DNA of 64,000 nucleotides, taken from the NCBI GenBank assembly GCA_013399895.1, contig VXBA01005454.1:1-64000 (forward strand). Direction: 5' to 3'. The notes under the pieces were generated by a model that saw only the letters and a list, made by a program, of their open reading frames with translations, was not told the origin of the DNA and did no database searches. Both the position numbers and the translations under genes were made by a program. Below, in pieces: positions 24,216 to 37,050 of the stretch (the first letter of the stretch is position 1; every line of letters begins with the position of its first letter). This DNA comes from Serilophus lunatus (taxonomy: Eukaryota > Chordata > Aves > Passeriformes > Eurylaimidae).

Positions 24216-24443
24216 AGAAAATGAAAAAGAGAAAACCAGGAAAGCTTATCCTCCTTGTCTTACCATCACTTGCTGGCTTGCCTGGCATACAGACACCCAA
24301 TACTTGTTTTTCAGCATCTCTATTGCATCTTTTAAAGTAAAAATAGAAAAAAGATGATATACCTCTCTCTCAGCCCGAAGTGTTGAACTCCAGATGGTAA
24401 TGGCAATCAAATTCCCTATTTTAGTATATTCATAGTGAGAAGT

Positions 24444-26426
24444 TGTGGTGGTTCTACTACTCTAAATCTCTAGGGGGCACAATGACGGAAGACTGAACAG
24501 AATTCAACAGCAAGTGACAGATTTATTGCTTAAGGCTCAACTACAACTTTATGGGATTCCAAGACAAACTATACAATATGACAATTTCACACAAAAACCA
24601 AACTTCTTTTCAAAGCTAGGTGGCTGGCCGAGAAGCAGGGAAAGGACAGGGGAAGCCGCCTCTCTGATAGTACACTTCCAGCTTTCAGAGCCTCTTGTAA
24701 GACAAAAATGGTGAAAAACCCCCCACTCCAGGGACACACACGGGAAATCTATTACTTGCAGTTTGACTGGGTTGGCTCCGGTGGGCACCGTGCTGCTGTC
24801 TGGGCTGATGGAGGCAAGCGGAAGCCAGACGCACGATCCAGGAACCGGGAGGAGGGAAGGCGTCTTGCTTTCAGCTTAGGAGGAAGCTGAAGAGAGAGAG
24901 GATTCCATGTCCACGGCTCTTATGCCCTAGAAGTCTCACAGCAATTTGACATCTTTTTTCCGGCCAGGCTGTCTTCTGGTTGGTTGGCGGTGCTGGGCTC
25001 CGTCTCTCCTTCAAGATCTTCACTCCAGGCAAAATAGCGGTTCCCGCCAAAATGCCATGTGCTCAGGGCCCAGAGGCACCATTAACCCTGCCTGTGGAGG
25101 ACTCACCACTCACAGGGACTCCCCAGGAGTGATTCCCCAGAGCAGCAGCGCCATTCTCGGACATACGAAGCAGCCACCGTGTCGCCACCTGTTTTAGCTG
25201 CCCCAGGCAGGGCTGTGGAACTCCTGGCAGGCTCTCGTCAGCCGCCCACTGTGGCCAGAACCCACATGGACCTCGGCCGGGACACTGCCGGCAAGGGAGG
25301 GCTGGTGGGAAGTCTGCGCTGTGGCATGTGACTCCCTCCAGCCATCCCCCCTGTTGCCAGAACCCACCCCAGGCAACGGGGACTGGGGCCACTCAGGAAC
25401 TAGACAGAGCTGCACTCTTTCATGGCAGCACAGGGCCGACAGTGCTTACCGCAGCCCAGCTGCGCTGGGACTGCACTGCCCGTGCTGCCCCACCGGCTAG
25501 CTGCGTTTCTGCTGCTGACTACAGGCGTGCAGGGGTCCGGCAGCGGCGCTCACAGCGCGGCTCCGCTCGGCGCCTTATTCTACCCGCCACTGCTGTTGGG
25601 AAGGATTATTAGAATTTCTTTGAGGTAGGAGGGAAATAATTTCCACAGGTAAATCCCCTTTCTCCTCTCCTCAGGAATTTGGGTCTGGGGGATTTTATTG
25701 CTTTTTGAGGGTCTTGAGACTGAAGTAGAACACTCTTCCTCATTTTGAACTTTTCAACTCTCCTGGAAAAACTGGCATGAGCCTTCCTTGAGTGGCTCTG
25801 AAGGTGGCGTTATCTTCTGGTGGACCAATTTATGGCCTACCCAGGAGATCCTTGAGAGATTTACTGCAGAAGGTGTCTCTGTTCCTTCAGAGTTTCAGGG
25901 AGTGAACAATGTGTCCTTGTACTAATGGTCTTGAGCAGGAGGGGCTCATTAGAGCTCACCATACCTTAGATTACACTATTAACATATCCAAACACTATAA
26001 TATGAATCCTATTCATTTAATCAAAGCATAACTCTAAAACTGCTTACAGTATGAATTCTAATCATTAGCGAAAGCAAAATTCTATCAGCATTATATTTCA
26101 CAGTCCCCCGCCGCAACTGGGTGGTGGGAGGACAGGGAGAACTCCACTCTGAGAGCATTGGCTCTGCTCTTGTGGGACCTCTGCAGCTGTCTTTCTGTGT
26201 GAAGCTAGGCGGCGGGGGAACAGGGAAGAGCCCTGTCGCTCCACAGACACTGCAATCTTGGTCCTTCTTTCAGGTTTCTTAAAAAAAAAAATGGTTTTAC
26301 GAACAGGGCAAACAAGTGAACAATCTCAAACACCCTCCTAAACACCCTTCACTCCCTCCTTCCTCATGAAACCCAAAACCCCCAAAAAATCCAAAGCCCA
26401 AAACACCCCCACCCAAACCCTTAACA
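24444..26426 (-). mobile_element. TSD-bounded ERV element, 1983 bp, minus strand, composite
   Basis: On the + strand it begins TGTGGTGG and ends TTAACA, with GAAGT on both sides (24439-24443 and 26427-26431), a 5-bp target duplication. Read on the minus strand, the 3' end has AATAAA (TTTATT at 24522-24527), a TTCTGTTCAGTCTTCCGTCA block and the terminus AACCACCACA. The same order and spacing occur in the + strand LTR ending at 38954, so the two share a family. The middle (about 24650-25590) is strongly GC-rich. Inside lies a segment (about 25593-26102) whose start matches the LTR at 2198. The total is long for one LTR, so a nested or composite structure is likely. Frames inside (25063-25392 minus, 25328-25612 plus) overlap and match no retroviral protein I can recognise. 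Confidence 0.6.
25593..26102 (-). mobile_element. LTR-like segment related to the 2198 LTR, nested, minus strand
   Basis: Read backwards from 26102 it starts TGTGAAATATAATGCTGATA, then AGAATTTTGCTTTCGCTAAT and GATTA, nearly identical to the first ~45 bp of the LTR at 2198-2621. Further in, the two diverge. A minus-strand poly(A)-type signal (AGCAATAAAATCCC, about 25694-25708 on +) supports an LTR. The far boundary is a guess (TGTTGGGAAGG at about 25593), and no 4-bp duplication was found. Confidence 0.45.
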
Positions 26427-26431
26427 GAAGT

Positions 26432-29039
26432 ACTTACCGTGAAAGTTTTGGAAGTTTTAAACTTTCATTTTGGGTGGCAAAATTGTTCCAATGTAATAGA
26501 AAATACAGTTACAAAAGTGTAATGCCTGTTCAGCAAAAACTGCTATGGTTTATGAAATCCAAGACCACCAGAGTGGTTATATTAATCCATATTCCCAAGT
26601 ATAAGATTTTATATTTAACCATAGATGAATGCAGGAAATTGTAAAATAGACCATGGTAGCACTGCCTGTTCTACTGTGATATCTCAGGAGCAGAGGGTGT
26701 TTCACTGACACTGGAAAATGCTTTAAGGTAAATTTTATTTAATTAATGCTATTTTCTCTTATTCTTCTGCCATAATTTTTCACGTGTCTTCTGGAAGATA
26801 GGGAAAAGAGAGACAAAATCAGTTTTTATTCACTTCATAAATCTTGTAAAGTGTGAAAAAAGTATGCAGCAGAAGTAAAAAGCCCCCCAAAAATCATAGG
26901 AGACTTAAAATAAAAGAAAATAAAAATAGCTGTATATTGTTTTTAATATTTTGTCTCAAAAAAAAAAATTTGGGTAAATAATGCTCACTCATGCAGGATT
27001 GTGTGACTCTGTAGACAGAGTGCCCTTAACCTATCACAAACTGGATGTGTGTTCTCAGCCAGAATTAGACAAGCACGGGAGCTTTTCTGGATTCACTGAG
27101 ATTTTGTTTATCCTGTACTGGAAGGAGCATGAGAGAGATACCACAAATTGATTTAAAATAAAACAGAGATCTAAAAAATACTTATTGGAGGTGGGGTTTA
27201 CATCTTCCATGGAAAAATTTGCATTATCATTACCTGAGAGCAAGGTTATATGCAGCCAAGCACCTTGTGACATAGAAATGAAAAATTTATTTCCTCCTTT
27301 CTACCTTTTTTCTCCATCTTTTTTCTGTGCTTAGAGCTATAATTTTAACTGTCTTTAAATATGTTCTCATTTTCATACTGTGAACATTTTTCTTGATCAT
27401 AAGTTTTGTTTTCATTCAAAATGTTGGTCTTGTGCTATATTTCACAACATGCAAAATTTGCATTTTATATTTGAAGATGTAGATTTGTTGGAATATCATC
27501 TTGTTGCCTTACTATTCTATCACATCTTTTAGAAATTTTATTTAAAGTCTTATCACAAAAGATGTTTGTAGAAAAGTTTCCCTTTTAGTCCTTCGCATAT
27601 AATCTCTTATAAAAAATAGTGATTTGTAAGACATATATAGTTCACAAAATTAATAGCACAACGAATGCCGTTATGAAGTTTAATCTGTTCCTTGTGTAGT
27701 TAACATTCCAGTTTTAAATTTTTTTAGTTGTCCATGAAACAGTCCTTTGAAATAGCTAACCCTGACTTTCCACAGCTTCATGTGACATCTGCAGTATTGC
27801 AGTCCAAAGGCTGGATCCAACTTCCCCACAGCCAGTGAGCTTCAGTGAAGTCAACAGGGTATTTACTATTTGCTTACTCTTTGAGTCATCCCTAAAATGT
27901 GAGAGAAGCAGACAACACAAGCAGTTTGCCTTTGTCCCCACTACTGCTTCCTTTTTTTTTCCTACACAGTTGTGAGTTAGGGAGCACCTTGGATGACCTG
28001 AATAGGTATGTTTAATCTTTCTGCTGAAGATGCAAGCTAGAACTCTCTTTAAAAGTAGCAAACTTGCTCTTAGCCTCCTCAGCTGAAAACTGAGAGATCT
28101 ATCATTTTCTTTGGCAACAACATACAATCAACACTACGCATTATAGGAGTGTTTTATAGAAGCATTAATATTCATTCACCTTGGATTTGCCAATAAAGGG
28201 GTAAATAAGAATTATTTGAATTGTATATCCAAATCCTGATTAATATTTTTTAATTTATATTCTGTGTCACCTCAGGCTAGCTAAAGTCATTTTACATTCA
28301 TTTAATAGTTTAGAATAGCCTAAATTTCTTGTAACTATAACTCAGTAAAGAGTCAATAAACAAATTTCACTATACTAGCAGCTGGCTTAAAAAGAGAGTG
28401 GTTTGGGGTTTTTTTTTTTAAATGAACTATTTGGGTCCCAGGCAGTCAGGTTCACCTCACTGGTGTGGAGTATGCAAAGTGCAGGTAAGGCACAGGCATT
28501 TGAGACACTTGTTTTTGCCACATGAAGACATCACTTTTGTGGTGCTGAGCAACATGACATCTGAGATCAAATGGATTGAATACATCTCGTGTGATAGCCA
28601 GATACTAAATCAATACCATAAAAAACAGGTCAAATACAAGTTCCCCACTCAATCTTTCTTAAAGCTCTGGGTAAAAGTTCATTAGTCCTGTAGCAAAACA
28701 CTAACCATGATATTTTATAAAATAGTACTGCTATGAACAGTTGTATATATTCAGAAGTAAAGAAATTTATATTAATTCTTAGCCAGCATAGTAACTTACA
28801 AGCATGGAAATATTACTTGAAACGTTAAATCCATTTCTGATATAATAAAAAGGGAAATAAGTTCGGTTGTCTGCTTCCTGTCAGAGGATGAATTGACTGT
28901 GATCCAAGACAGTTTGTTACTTACCTTACTTTCGAGACCCATACACTTAAACCAGGCACTTATTTGACTCAAAATTAATTGAAAATAACATGAAATGAGT
29001 GTAAGCTTCTTGACATTTTTTGATAGGGCTATCTAAAGC
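26432..29039. other. unassigned AT-rich sequence
   Basis: There is no recognisable transposon or exon. The 123-codon minus frame at 27756-28127 has no motif and is overlapped by stops in an AT-rich context. Poly(A) runs occur at 26957 and a T-run at 28410. Confidence 0.4.
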
Positions 29040-29710
29040 CTTGGTCTAAAGTGAGCTTGCCTCTCGAATTTGTTAGGAGTGCCAGCTATGAAGAGCGCTG
29101 ACATGAGTGGATTTTGTAATGGATACTGGGGTCAGAATGGGGATTTGGGAACTCCTATTCTGTGCTGAGGTGAGTGGAGGGACTGGAGTTAATCATTAGA
29201 TAGAAACAGTGAGTTCCCCAAAAAAAGGCTACCACAGGGCAGTGATGTCAGCGAGGTCTCAGTGTTAGCAGCTACTTGGGGATGAGTGTCTCTGTCTCTC
29301 CCAAAACTATCTGGTGTGCATGAGGTGCACGTGGCATCACCAGCAAACTCCAAACTGAACCAGCCAGAGAGTTTGGGATCCACAGGGCAGGCAGAGGGGC
29401 CAGGCCAGGACTTGAGGAATCCATGAACGTGCTTGTGAACCTGGAGAGTGTCCCATGAGTACTGCACTGGGGATTACAAGAATTGTTGTAAGGAGGGAGT
29501 TAGGCTGTCAGACCCTGTGGTTGGGAGTCATCCATAGGGTGCTGCAGGCGTAGCCTCCTCAGTGCCAGCTGAGTTGGTTTCCTCTCTGTGTGTCTGTGTG
29601 TGTACATCTGTGTGTCCATGTCTGCAGACACTGGGCTGGGCTTCGCTTCAGCAGCTATTCCAGAGAAACCCCTAGGCCAGGGCTGCTGGAGGAGGTGAGT
29701 GCTCATAACA
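29040..29710. other. GC-richer island-like stretch of unknown origin
   Basis: This block has higher GC than its neighbours but few CpGs, with TGTGTG-rich sequence at 29588-29625 and short minus-strand frames (29189-29467, 29500-29706). It could be an old LTR or unannotated repeat. No termini or duplications were seen, and I cannot assign it. Confidence 0.3.
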
Positions 29711-32700
29711 TACTTTGACAGACTGGACTGAAATGAAGAATCAGGGAGACTGTATTTTCATGGAACTCTGGTTTTAACAGCGATACTCTTTCATGAAATT
29801 TCCTCCCAGTTTACTAGGACTTCACTTCATCAGTCACTGATTTGGACTTTAAAATTATATAGTCAACTGTGTCATTGAAATTATCTGGGTAAAAAAATAT
29901 TTCTTGCACATAAACAAAGAAAAAGATTCCTTTTAATGTGAATCATGCTGCTGAACCCTCACAAATTGTTGCATGTGCACAATTGCTGAAGTGATTACAG
30001 AGGAAAGGAAATTCTTATGCTTTAAATCTTATGCCTTAAACCTTATGCTTTAATTTAACTACAACTGAAGTAAAGATTTTTCCAGTAGAATTTCTCCTTC
30101 TTACTGACATTGCCAGTGACATTTCAAGCCATTTAAAGCATTTCTAAAGAAGAAAAGAATGTGTTGTGCATCCATAAAACTCAAAAAGACCAAATAGATC
30201 ATAGGCAATAATTTTTAAAGCCCTGGATTTTAATCATTTGCATCTTTAATCATGCATCTCCTAATCTATATTATTATCACTAAAAGCAAAAAGAAGAAAG
30301 CTGAAGTATGGATCAGGCAATGAAGATATTTCCAATATGGTCCTTGATAGGGGACATTCTCTTTCTTCCCTTTTCATCCTCACAACACAGATTCCCTCAA
30401 TATATTTTTGGGGTTGTTTTAACTACTACCAGCTGAATATGAATCTCTGGAACCGAAACATTGTCTGTCAGCAGCTCCTTCCTAGCCACTTAATAGAGAG
30501 TCTCTTGGGTTCAATGGAAATTTCTTGTTTTCATTACATTGTATTTTCAATGAAATATGAACCTGAACATTGCAACCTGTTTTTATTTTACATTAAATGG
30601 TAAGCTGAGTTGCTGTAACAGGCAGAGGGGTTTCTTCTTATTTTGGAGAGCTTGCAAATCTCCCCACATGTATATATGATGAGGCTGTGGTACAGATATT
30701 TTTTGTCACTTTTCACACCAAAATGTGAACCACAGAAATGAAGATTGAATTTGTCAGTTCAGCCTCCTTGCTTTGGTTGTTGCAATTTAAGGATGTGATG
30801 TATTCCACAAATTCAGTAAAGTCTGATAGGTCACTGAGAAAGCAGATGAAGGGATAAAAATCAAAGCAAGTGTCCAGCTAAGCAATATGGGTTCTAAGTT
30901 AGTATGCACAAGATAATAGGTTTTCTTAAATTGTTGCTAGAAAAGGAATGCAAGAAAAGAAACTCCTAATTCCAAATTTCCCAAGGACAGACATGCAGGT
31001 CAAACAGAACTATGGATTAATCAATTGTGAGACTTCAGGTTGGTTTTTTTCCCACATTCTATGTCTATTCTGTGTAATAAATCCTATGCCTTGGCAGGAA
31101 AACTGTGATCTGGTCCTGTTTGATGCTGGCACAAAGTTTCCCAACTGCTGATAGTAACTATAATGTCAAAAGAAAAAGGGAAATCAAATGTTTTATCTTG
31201 AGATCAACACTGTCCCCAGTACATTTTCAGCTGTTGCAGAGTTTTGGTCTTTTACTTCTCTAATTGGTTCTTTCTATGTTCCTGTCATTCTGGAGGGATC
31301 TATTTCCACAATTCCACCTCACAGTTCTCACATCCCAAGTTTTGTCTCCACAGAATTCTTTCTACCTGTAATGTAGTAAAAAGGAGGTAGGCTGAAAAAA
31401 TATGAGTAAAAGGAAACTGCTGAAGGGTATTCTTGCTTTTCTATTAGCCTAGAAAAGCAAAACTTGTACTGAAGACTTAAGACAGAAAACAATGAACAGT
31501 AGTTTACTGGAGGTCTCAAAATACAGAAGTTTCAAAAATGCTGAGTGTTCTAATCCTTTTTTAATTCTGTGAGGTCTGTAAAAAAAGCAGAAAAACTTTA
31601 ACGTATTGAAGTTACTAATATTTAGTTTGGGAGTTTTTTTATTAAGACAAAGCTGTATCAAGTAGAGACCATTTTGGAAGAGAATAAAATTCAATTTATC
31701 TGGAATGATTATGCAGCTGTAATAGAATGATTATAAAGTGGATTTTTTTTTTTTTAAATCCTACTCAGATTACAAGATGCCATTCAGGCCTCACTCAGAG
31801 TTTATCATATCATCCAAAAAAGACTTTCTTTGATGTGAAGTCACTGATGTTAGTTAACAGGTACTATTGTAAAAGAGTGAGTAAAGCCAAATGATACCAA
31901 TAGTGCCACTCAATAGAATATAAACAGTTAGGAACTCAGTGACCCAACAGAAGCGATGTGATTCACTGCATTAAATGAGTCTTTCTAGGATTCAGCAAAA
32001 CTGTGGAAGATTTATAGGAAAATAGGAAAGCTAAACCCAACCTGTAGCTACTTAAATATTGCTCTTACAAACATGGGGTTTCTATTGCACGTGGAGTATG
32101 CCCTGATGAGTGGCAAAAATCTGAGTCTATCATCACAACATTTTTGGCGCTGAACAACGTTTATGAAAGGTTTTAGTTTGTTTTTGTTTGGGTTTTTTTG
32201 CTATTCTTCAGCTGTTCTATATGTTGGAGCTTTGAAACTGCTCAAATACTATTCAAATTAAAACAAGAATAATTTGCAAAAAGATTTCAACCCATGAACC
32301 AGCTCTCATGCTCCTAAGAATATTCATATGATCAAATATATAGCATGTATTTTCTCTCATATGCTAGATTGTTTGTTCTGGCACTTGATAATATTGAGAT
32401 CCACTGTGAAGACCCAGCAGCCAGAACCATGAGAGAAATCCAGGGACTAGTTTATCTTATGAATAAATTTCTCAAACAGCTAAGCAAATTTTGACCAAGG
32501 CATCTGACAAATTCTGCCATGCAGAAACTGGCATCAAGAGTAAGTCCCTCTGATATATGCAGCTGATGTCAGATAAAGGCAGAGTATAATGCTTGAAGTG
32601 TCAGAACAGCATCTGATGATCACCATTCCACTCTTACAGTCTTGTTATAATGAAGAATTGTTGAGAGGCGCAGGGAGATCCCATTTATGGGTAAATATTA

Positions 32701-34410
32701 CTTGAGCAGACACTGACATTCAAAGCCTGATATAGCAGAACCACAATAACTGTTTAATTGACAATGTCCTATTTCACAAAAATGCATTAAATAATGCATT
32801 CAACATAGAGATTCCTTTGTCCGCTTTTGAATATCCTAAAAAATAACAGCCAGTCTTCTACTGAAATCCCTAAAACTTCATTGGATTCACATGCTTTCGT
32901 GCTATGAAGTGCTGCAGCTCCTGGTTCAGCGTTATTTTGAGGTAAGCATAGTCACTCATATTTATCTGACATCATCCTGTATTTTCTCAAAGAAAAATTG
33001 CAAACACTGTGCCAAGTCCTACAAGCATCTTGGTGATAAAAATTAACCAGTTTTCAGTTGGCTGGGAGGGTAATGCAGTTTTTCATATCATCTCAGCATA
33101 ATTTTTGTATTCATCCACAGTAACTGCACTACCTTAGGATTCTAAATTGCATATAAACTGATTATGGCAAACAGGTCTATAAAGCTATGTGCTGCTTAAC
33201 GAGATAACCAGTGAGACTTGGAAGACTCAGACTGCTGGGTTTTTTTGTATTACTGCTGTAAAATCAAAGCCATTACTTTCATTAGAAAAAAAAGGAAAAG
33301 GAAAAACCCACACCAAAAAACACCCAAACAAAAAAAAACCCCACACAAACAAAAGAAACCACAAACAAACAAAAAAACCCTACACAACTATTTTTCTCTT
33401 AATTGAAAATGTTCTTAAAGCCATTAAAAAGAAATAAAAATCATAGTGATTTGTCTTTGACTAGCAGACTAAGATCCAGCTAGCCACACATAACTCATAA
33501 TGTGTGATCTAGCGTCTGAGAAATTAAGACAAATTGCAAGATTAAGGACACTACTGCCATGGGTATCACTTTAAGAGAGAAATACCTTCTTCATCTGCAA
33601 AACCTTTAGAGCACCAGATAAGTCTGAATCAGTCAGTCAGGAAAAGGGGAGAAAGTCTGAAGCCTAAGGAGTGATCATGTTTTGGATGTCACTCATGTAA
33701 TTAGAGTAAATTAGCTCATTGGCACTAAACAACATTGAGTGTCTAAGAGCTCAACTACAAAAATAAACTGGGATTTCATGTCTCATAATGCTAAAAGTAT
33801 ATCATATGCAGTAGTACACCTTTAATGGAGCAGGAGCTTCTACATTAAGAGCTTGCGGTAGTTACAAAGGTACAAAAGAGTGTGTATATAACATATTATT
33901 TCCATATACAAGTGCTGTGCTTCCCATGCAGCAGTTCCAAATACAACCTTGAGGAAAAGAGAGTACTGCTCAGTGTCTGCTACCTCACACATTTCCTCAA
34001 TTAGCAATGGGTATCCCAGAGACAGTGCTTCACTGAAGTGCCAGTAACTGCCATGGAGTCCCAATGCTATGTTTTCATGACTGCATCAAGCTATTTCTCC
34101 TCAGACCATAGTACTGATACACAAAGGGAGAGGAGGAAAAATAGAAACACTGTTCCTGAATTTCTCCAGCTTCTTCATGCGTGGGCATGTGTCTTCCCAT
34201 ACATCTGAAAGTTATGTGTGTGTAGGGAATACCTAATCATGATCTTTAGTAAGGAATACATTTTTCTGCATAGTTTTCAAACTGGTTTATGGCAGTGAAT
34301 GCTCTGTAGAAGAGCCTCTACATCAGTCTTGCTATCAGTTTCTACTTCGTTCTCCAGCCAGGAACTGCAGGGTACTCTACCTAGGGTGTGTGACTGGGAA
34401 CTGCCCAGTG
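29711..34410. other. unassigned AT-rich sequence
   Basis: No family signature was found. Local structure includes a repeated CTTATGCTTTAA-like motif near 30016-30055 and the A/C-rich tract listed separately. Frames of 60-90 codons appear random. Confidence 0.4.
33284..33440. repeat. A-rich low-complexity tract (AAAC/CCAAAC-like)
   Basis: Imperfect AAACCC, ACACAAAC and CAAACAAAA units on the + strand. The lysine- and threonine-rich frames at 33189-33437 and 33218-33406 come from this composition. Confidence 0.85.
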
Positions 34411-34529
34411 CCAGTCAATGTTTCCAGATACCTGTGAGACCACTGTCAAAACCCCATTGTCCATAAAAAAAACCCCACAGCCAGGCAAGGGAGACCCTAA
34501 TCGAAATCAGCTCACACTTGTTTAAGAAT

Positions 34530-34745
34530 AAGTTGGAGCTGCAGAGGAAAAAGGATACATTTGAAAGGAAACACTCCTGGAGGTTTGCAGGCCTGAGCAG
34601 CCCATGCCAAGGCATGGATACCCACAGAGGAACTGCAGCCCATGTATGACCCTTTCTGGACCAGAAGAAAATGAGTAGGAAGAAAGGAGTGTCATACACT
34701 CTCCTTTGCAAGTGATCCCAGCTCCTCAGGCAGCTCATAGGGGAA
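34530..34745 (+). mobile_element. possible eroded ERVL LTR repeat block
   Basis: GAACTGCAGCCCATGTATGA and nearby GCAGCCCATGCC resemble the forward version of the GGGCTGCAG..CTGGAGCAG blocks seen reversed at 21.7 and 41.7 kb. Neither LTR terminus is present, so the assignment is weak. Confidence 0.25.
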
Positions 34746-36648
34746 CCAAAAGGATCAGGGTGTGTGAATGTAACAGGCAGTTAAAAAACAGGAGAAGGTG
34801 ATACTGAGAAGGGAAGACAGAAGTTGTGACTGAAGATGAGTTTTGGAAAGAGAGATGTAAACTTTCTCCCCAAGTGTCTTTTTAATATTTTTTGATTTTT
34901 TGTTTTCTTGGTTTTTTTCTCAAAACTTGAATCAGTCATTAGAAGTTTATATTGATAAAATGCAATGCATTGCATTGAGTTAAAATCTCAGTTGAGACTG
35001 GTTTTCTTCCCATGGCCTTATCCCAATGAAATTTCACGGGAGTTTCATAAAGGATTCATAAAAACTCAGAAAGGATTGATACTGATGTCACAGTACCTGA
35101 AGCACAATATAGTTTTTTATTTATAGACTCTCACATGAGTCTAGTTCAGTTCTAAACCTAGCAGCATGCAGCTGAGTAGTCCCTGCTGGAAGTCTAAATG
35201 GGAGGATGTTCACCTCTGCACCTTGACAGTGTGGTGCCACTGCCCTCCTGCAAAAGTGTATGTTATGATTGCAGGGTAAGACAACAGATATTTAGAGACT
35301 ACATAAGAGAACAGAGCTAGATCTGGTGAATATGAAACCCACAGGTAATATGGCTACTGAATCTCTAAAAAGCACATTAACCAGCTTTGCCTTCTCAATG
35401 AGTTTTTATTTAAATCTCTAGTGGTTACCAGGACACATTCTTAAGATCTACTTTCTGCACTCTAAGAAGTCATTTTCTCACCATGATATCAATTAAATCC
35501 CCTTACCCCAAGGGAAGCATAGAGAGTTTTGTCACTTGAATCTTTTCCAATTAGATGTGAGAAAACAGTCAAGATCAGGAATACTGTAGAGTATATTGGC
35601 AGGAGGCAATTACATGATTTTTCTGTTGCTGATTTCTGTGATTTTATGAAGCTGGAAGATTTCATAATCCAGGTTAGTAAGATTTCTAAGTCTCTGATCA
35701 GCTGGACCAGTATTCTATATCTATTGGCTGAACCAATATTTTCTTTTCTAAGTTCTCTATTTAAAACTAGCTTCAATTTCCAGTTACTTCCTCACAATAT
35801 TTTTAGGCACTTTCTAAGAAACTTCAAGGTTTATGAATTCTAGAAATAGCTTTCCCACCTAGCTTTCCTTTTTTTCATGTACCTCTTCTTCTATCAAGAA
35901 GACATTTTTTCCCCCAAAAAAGTCCTAAATAAACACTTCGGTTTTTAATTTCCCACTGAAAACTACCCCTCTTGCTATGCAATGAATTGTTAGTGTGTAG
36001 TTCCTTACGCCTTGTTAACTGCCCAAGTTGTGGGCAGTTATATGACTGCATTATTTTGTTATTTCTTAGGGTCAGAGGGAGTAATTCTCTCCATGTCTGC
36101 TAAGAAAATAGCTACAAGAATTCTCAAAAGAAATTGTTTTGCACTAGAGCTTGTCAGAATGTCTGTTTCCAAGAGCTGATCTTCAGGCACAGATGATAGC
36201 TAGACAGGCAGACAGGCAGGCAGATTTGGGACACAAAGAGTTACACTTACTGGAGCAAAAGGAAAACAAGTGTTGAGTGGTTGCTCAACATCAAGGGAAA
36301 GGCTGTTTAACAATAGGGGACAAAATCAAAGGACAGAAGAAACATAACAAAAGTAAGAGGTGCCTGCACTCATACCTGTTGAATATTATGTCTTCTGAGC
36401 TAGGCAGGCTCAACAGGACTGATCAGGGTCAGGAGCATCAGCAAGCAGCAGACTGAATTTGTCCAGACAGAAAACATAGGGAAATCCATCATTCTGATAA
36501 TAAGGAGGGCCTGAGTGATGAAATGAAGGCAGATCTCTGGGACTACAGGGTCTAAAGTACAATATAGGTTTAAAATACAATCAGTACTGGCATCAAAAAT
36601 TATAGTAAACATGTAGTAACTTCAGATTTCCTTATTACAGATGAAAAT
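34746..36648. other. unassigned AT-rich sequence
   Basis: No transposon or gene was recognised. It contains the 18-bp palindrome at 34959. Two opposed frames of about 100 codons overlap at 35489-35843, so at most one could be real and neither has a motif. Confidence 0.4.
34959..34976. repeat. 18-bp perfect palindrome
   Basis: AATGCAATGCATTGCATT equals its own reverse complement. It contains ATGCAAT/ATTGCAT halves reminiscent of C/EBP or POU-type sites. Confidence 0.9.
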
Positions 36649-36650
36649 CA

Positions 36651-37050
36651 TAGAATCATAGATCACAGAGTCATTTGGGTTGGAAAGATCTCTAAGATCA
36701 CCATCTCAAATCACTAACCCAGCAGTGCCAAGTCCAACACCAACACCAGTGCCATATCTATGTCTTTTAAGTATCTCTAGGGATGGTGACTCCACCATTT
36801 CCATGAGGAGCCTGATCCAGGCCTTTACAAGCCTTTTAGTGAAGATTTTTTTCATAATATTCAATCAAAGCCTCACCTGCCACGACTTGACATCCTTTCC
36901 TTTTGTGCTATTGCATTTCACCTGGGAGCAAAGACTGACCACCTGATTACCTTCTTTCAGGTAATTATAGAGAGCAATTTGTCCTGAGCCTCCTTTTCCC
37001 CAGTCTAAACAGCTCCAGTTCCCTCAGCTGCTCCTCATAATGGTCCAGTG
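36651..37050 (-). mobile_element. CR1 LINE 3' fragment, minus strand
   Basis: It starts with the complement of the octamer tail (AATCATAGAATCATAG), then TTTGGGTTGGAAAGATCTC. It continues through CAGTGCCAAGTCCA, GATGGTGACTCCACCATTTCC and CCAGTCTAAACAGCTCCAGT to GCTCCTCATAATG. About 400 bp of the 3' end is kept. The 88-codon + frame at 36680-36946 is incidental. Confidence 0.92.

Larger units (their letters stand above)
22276..24438. other. unassigned AT-rich sequence
   Basis: No transposon family was recognised. An 85-codon frame at 23215-23472 on + is noted separately. A T-run lies near 23978-23996. TATCRTATCAT-like repeats occur near 22295-22318. Confidence 0.4.

Noticed and set aside
25050..25600. 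GC-rich block considered as a CpG-island promoter
   Set aside because: It lies inside the TSD-bounded retroviral element, so the composition is more simply explained by ERV sequence.
27756..28127. 123-codon minus-strand frame
   Set aside because: No motif, splice context or promoter-like sequence was found; its length is plausible by chance in 64 kb.
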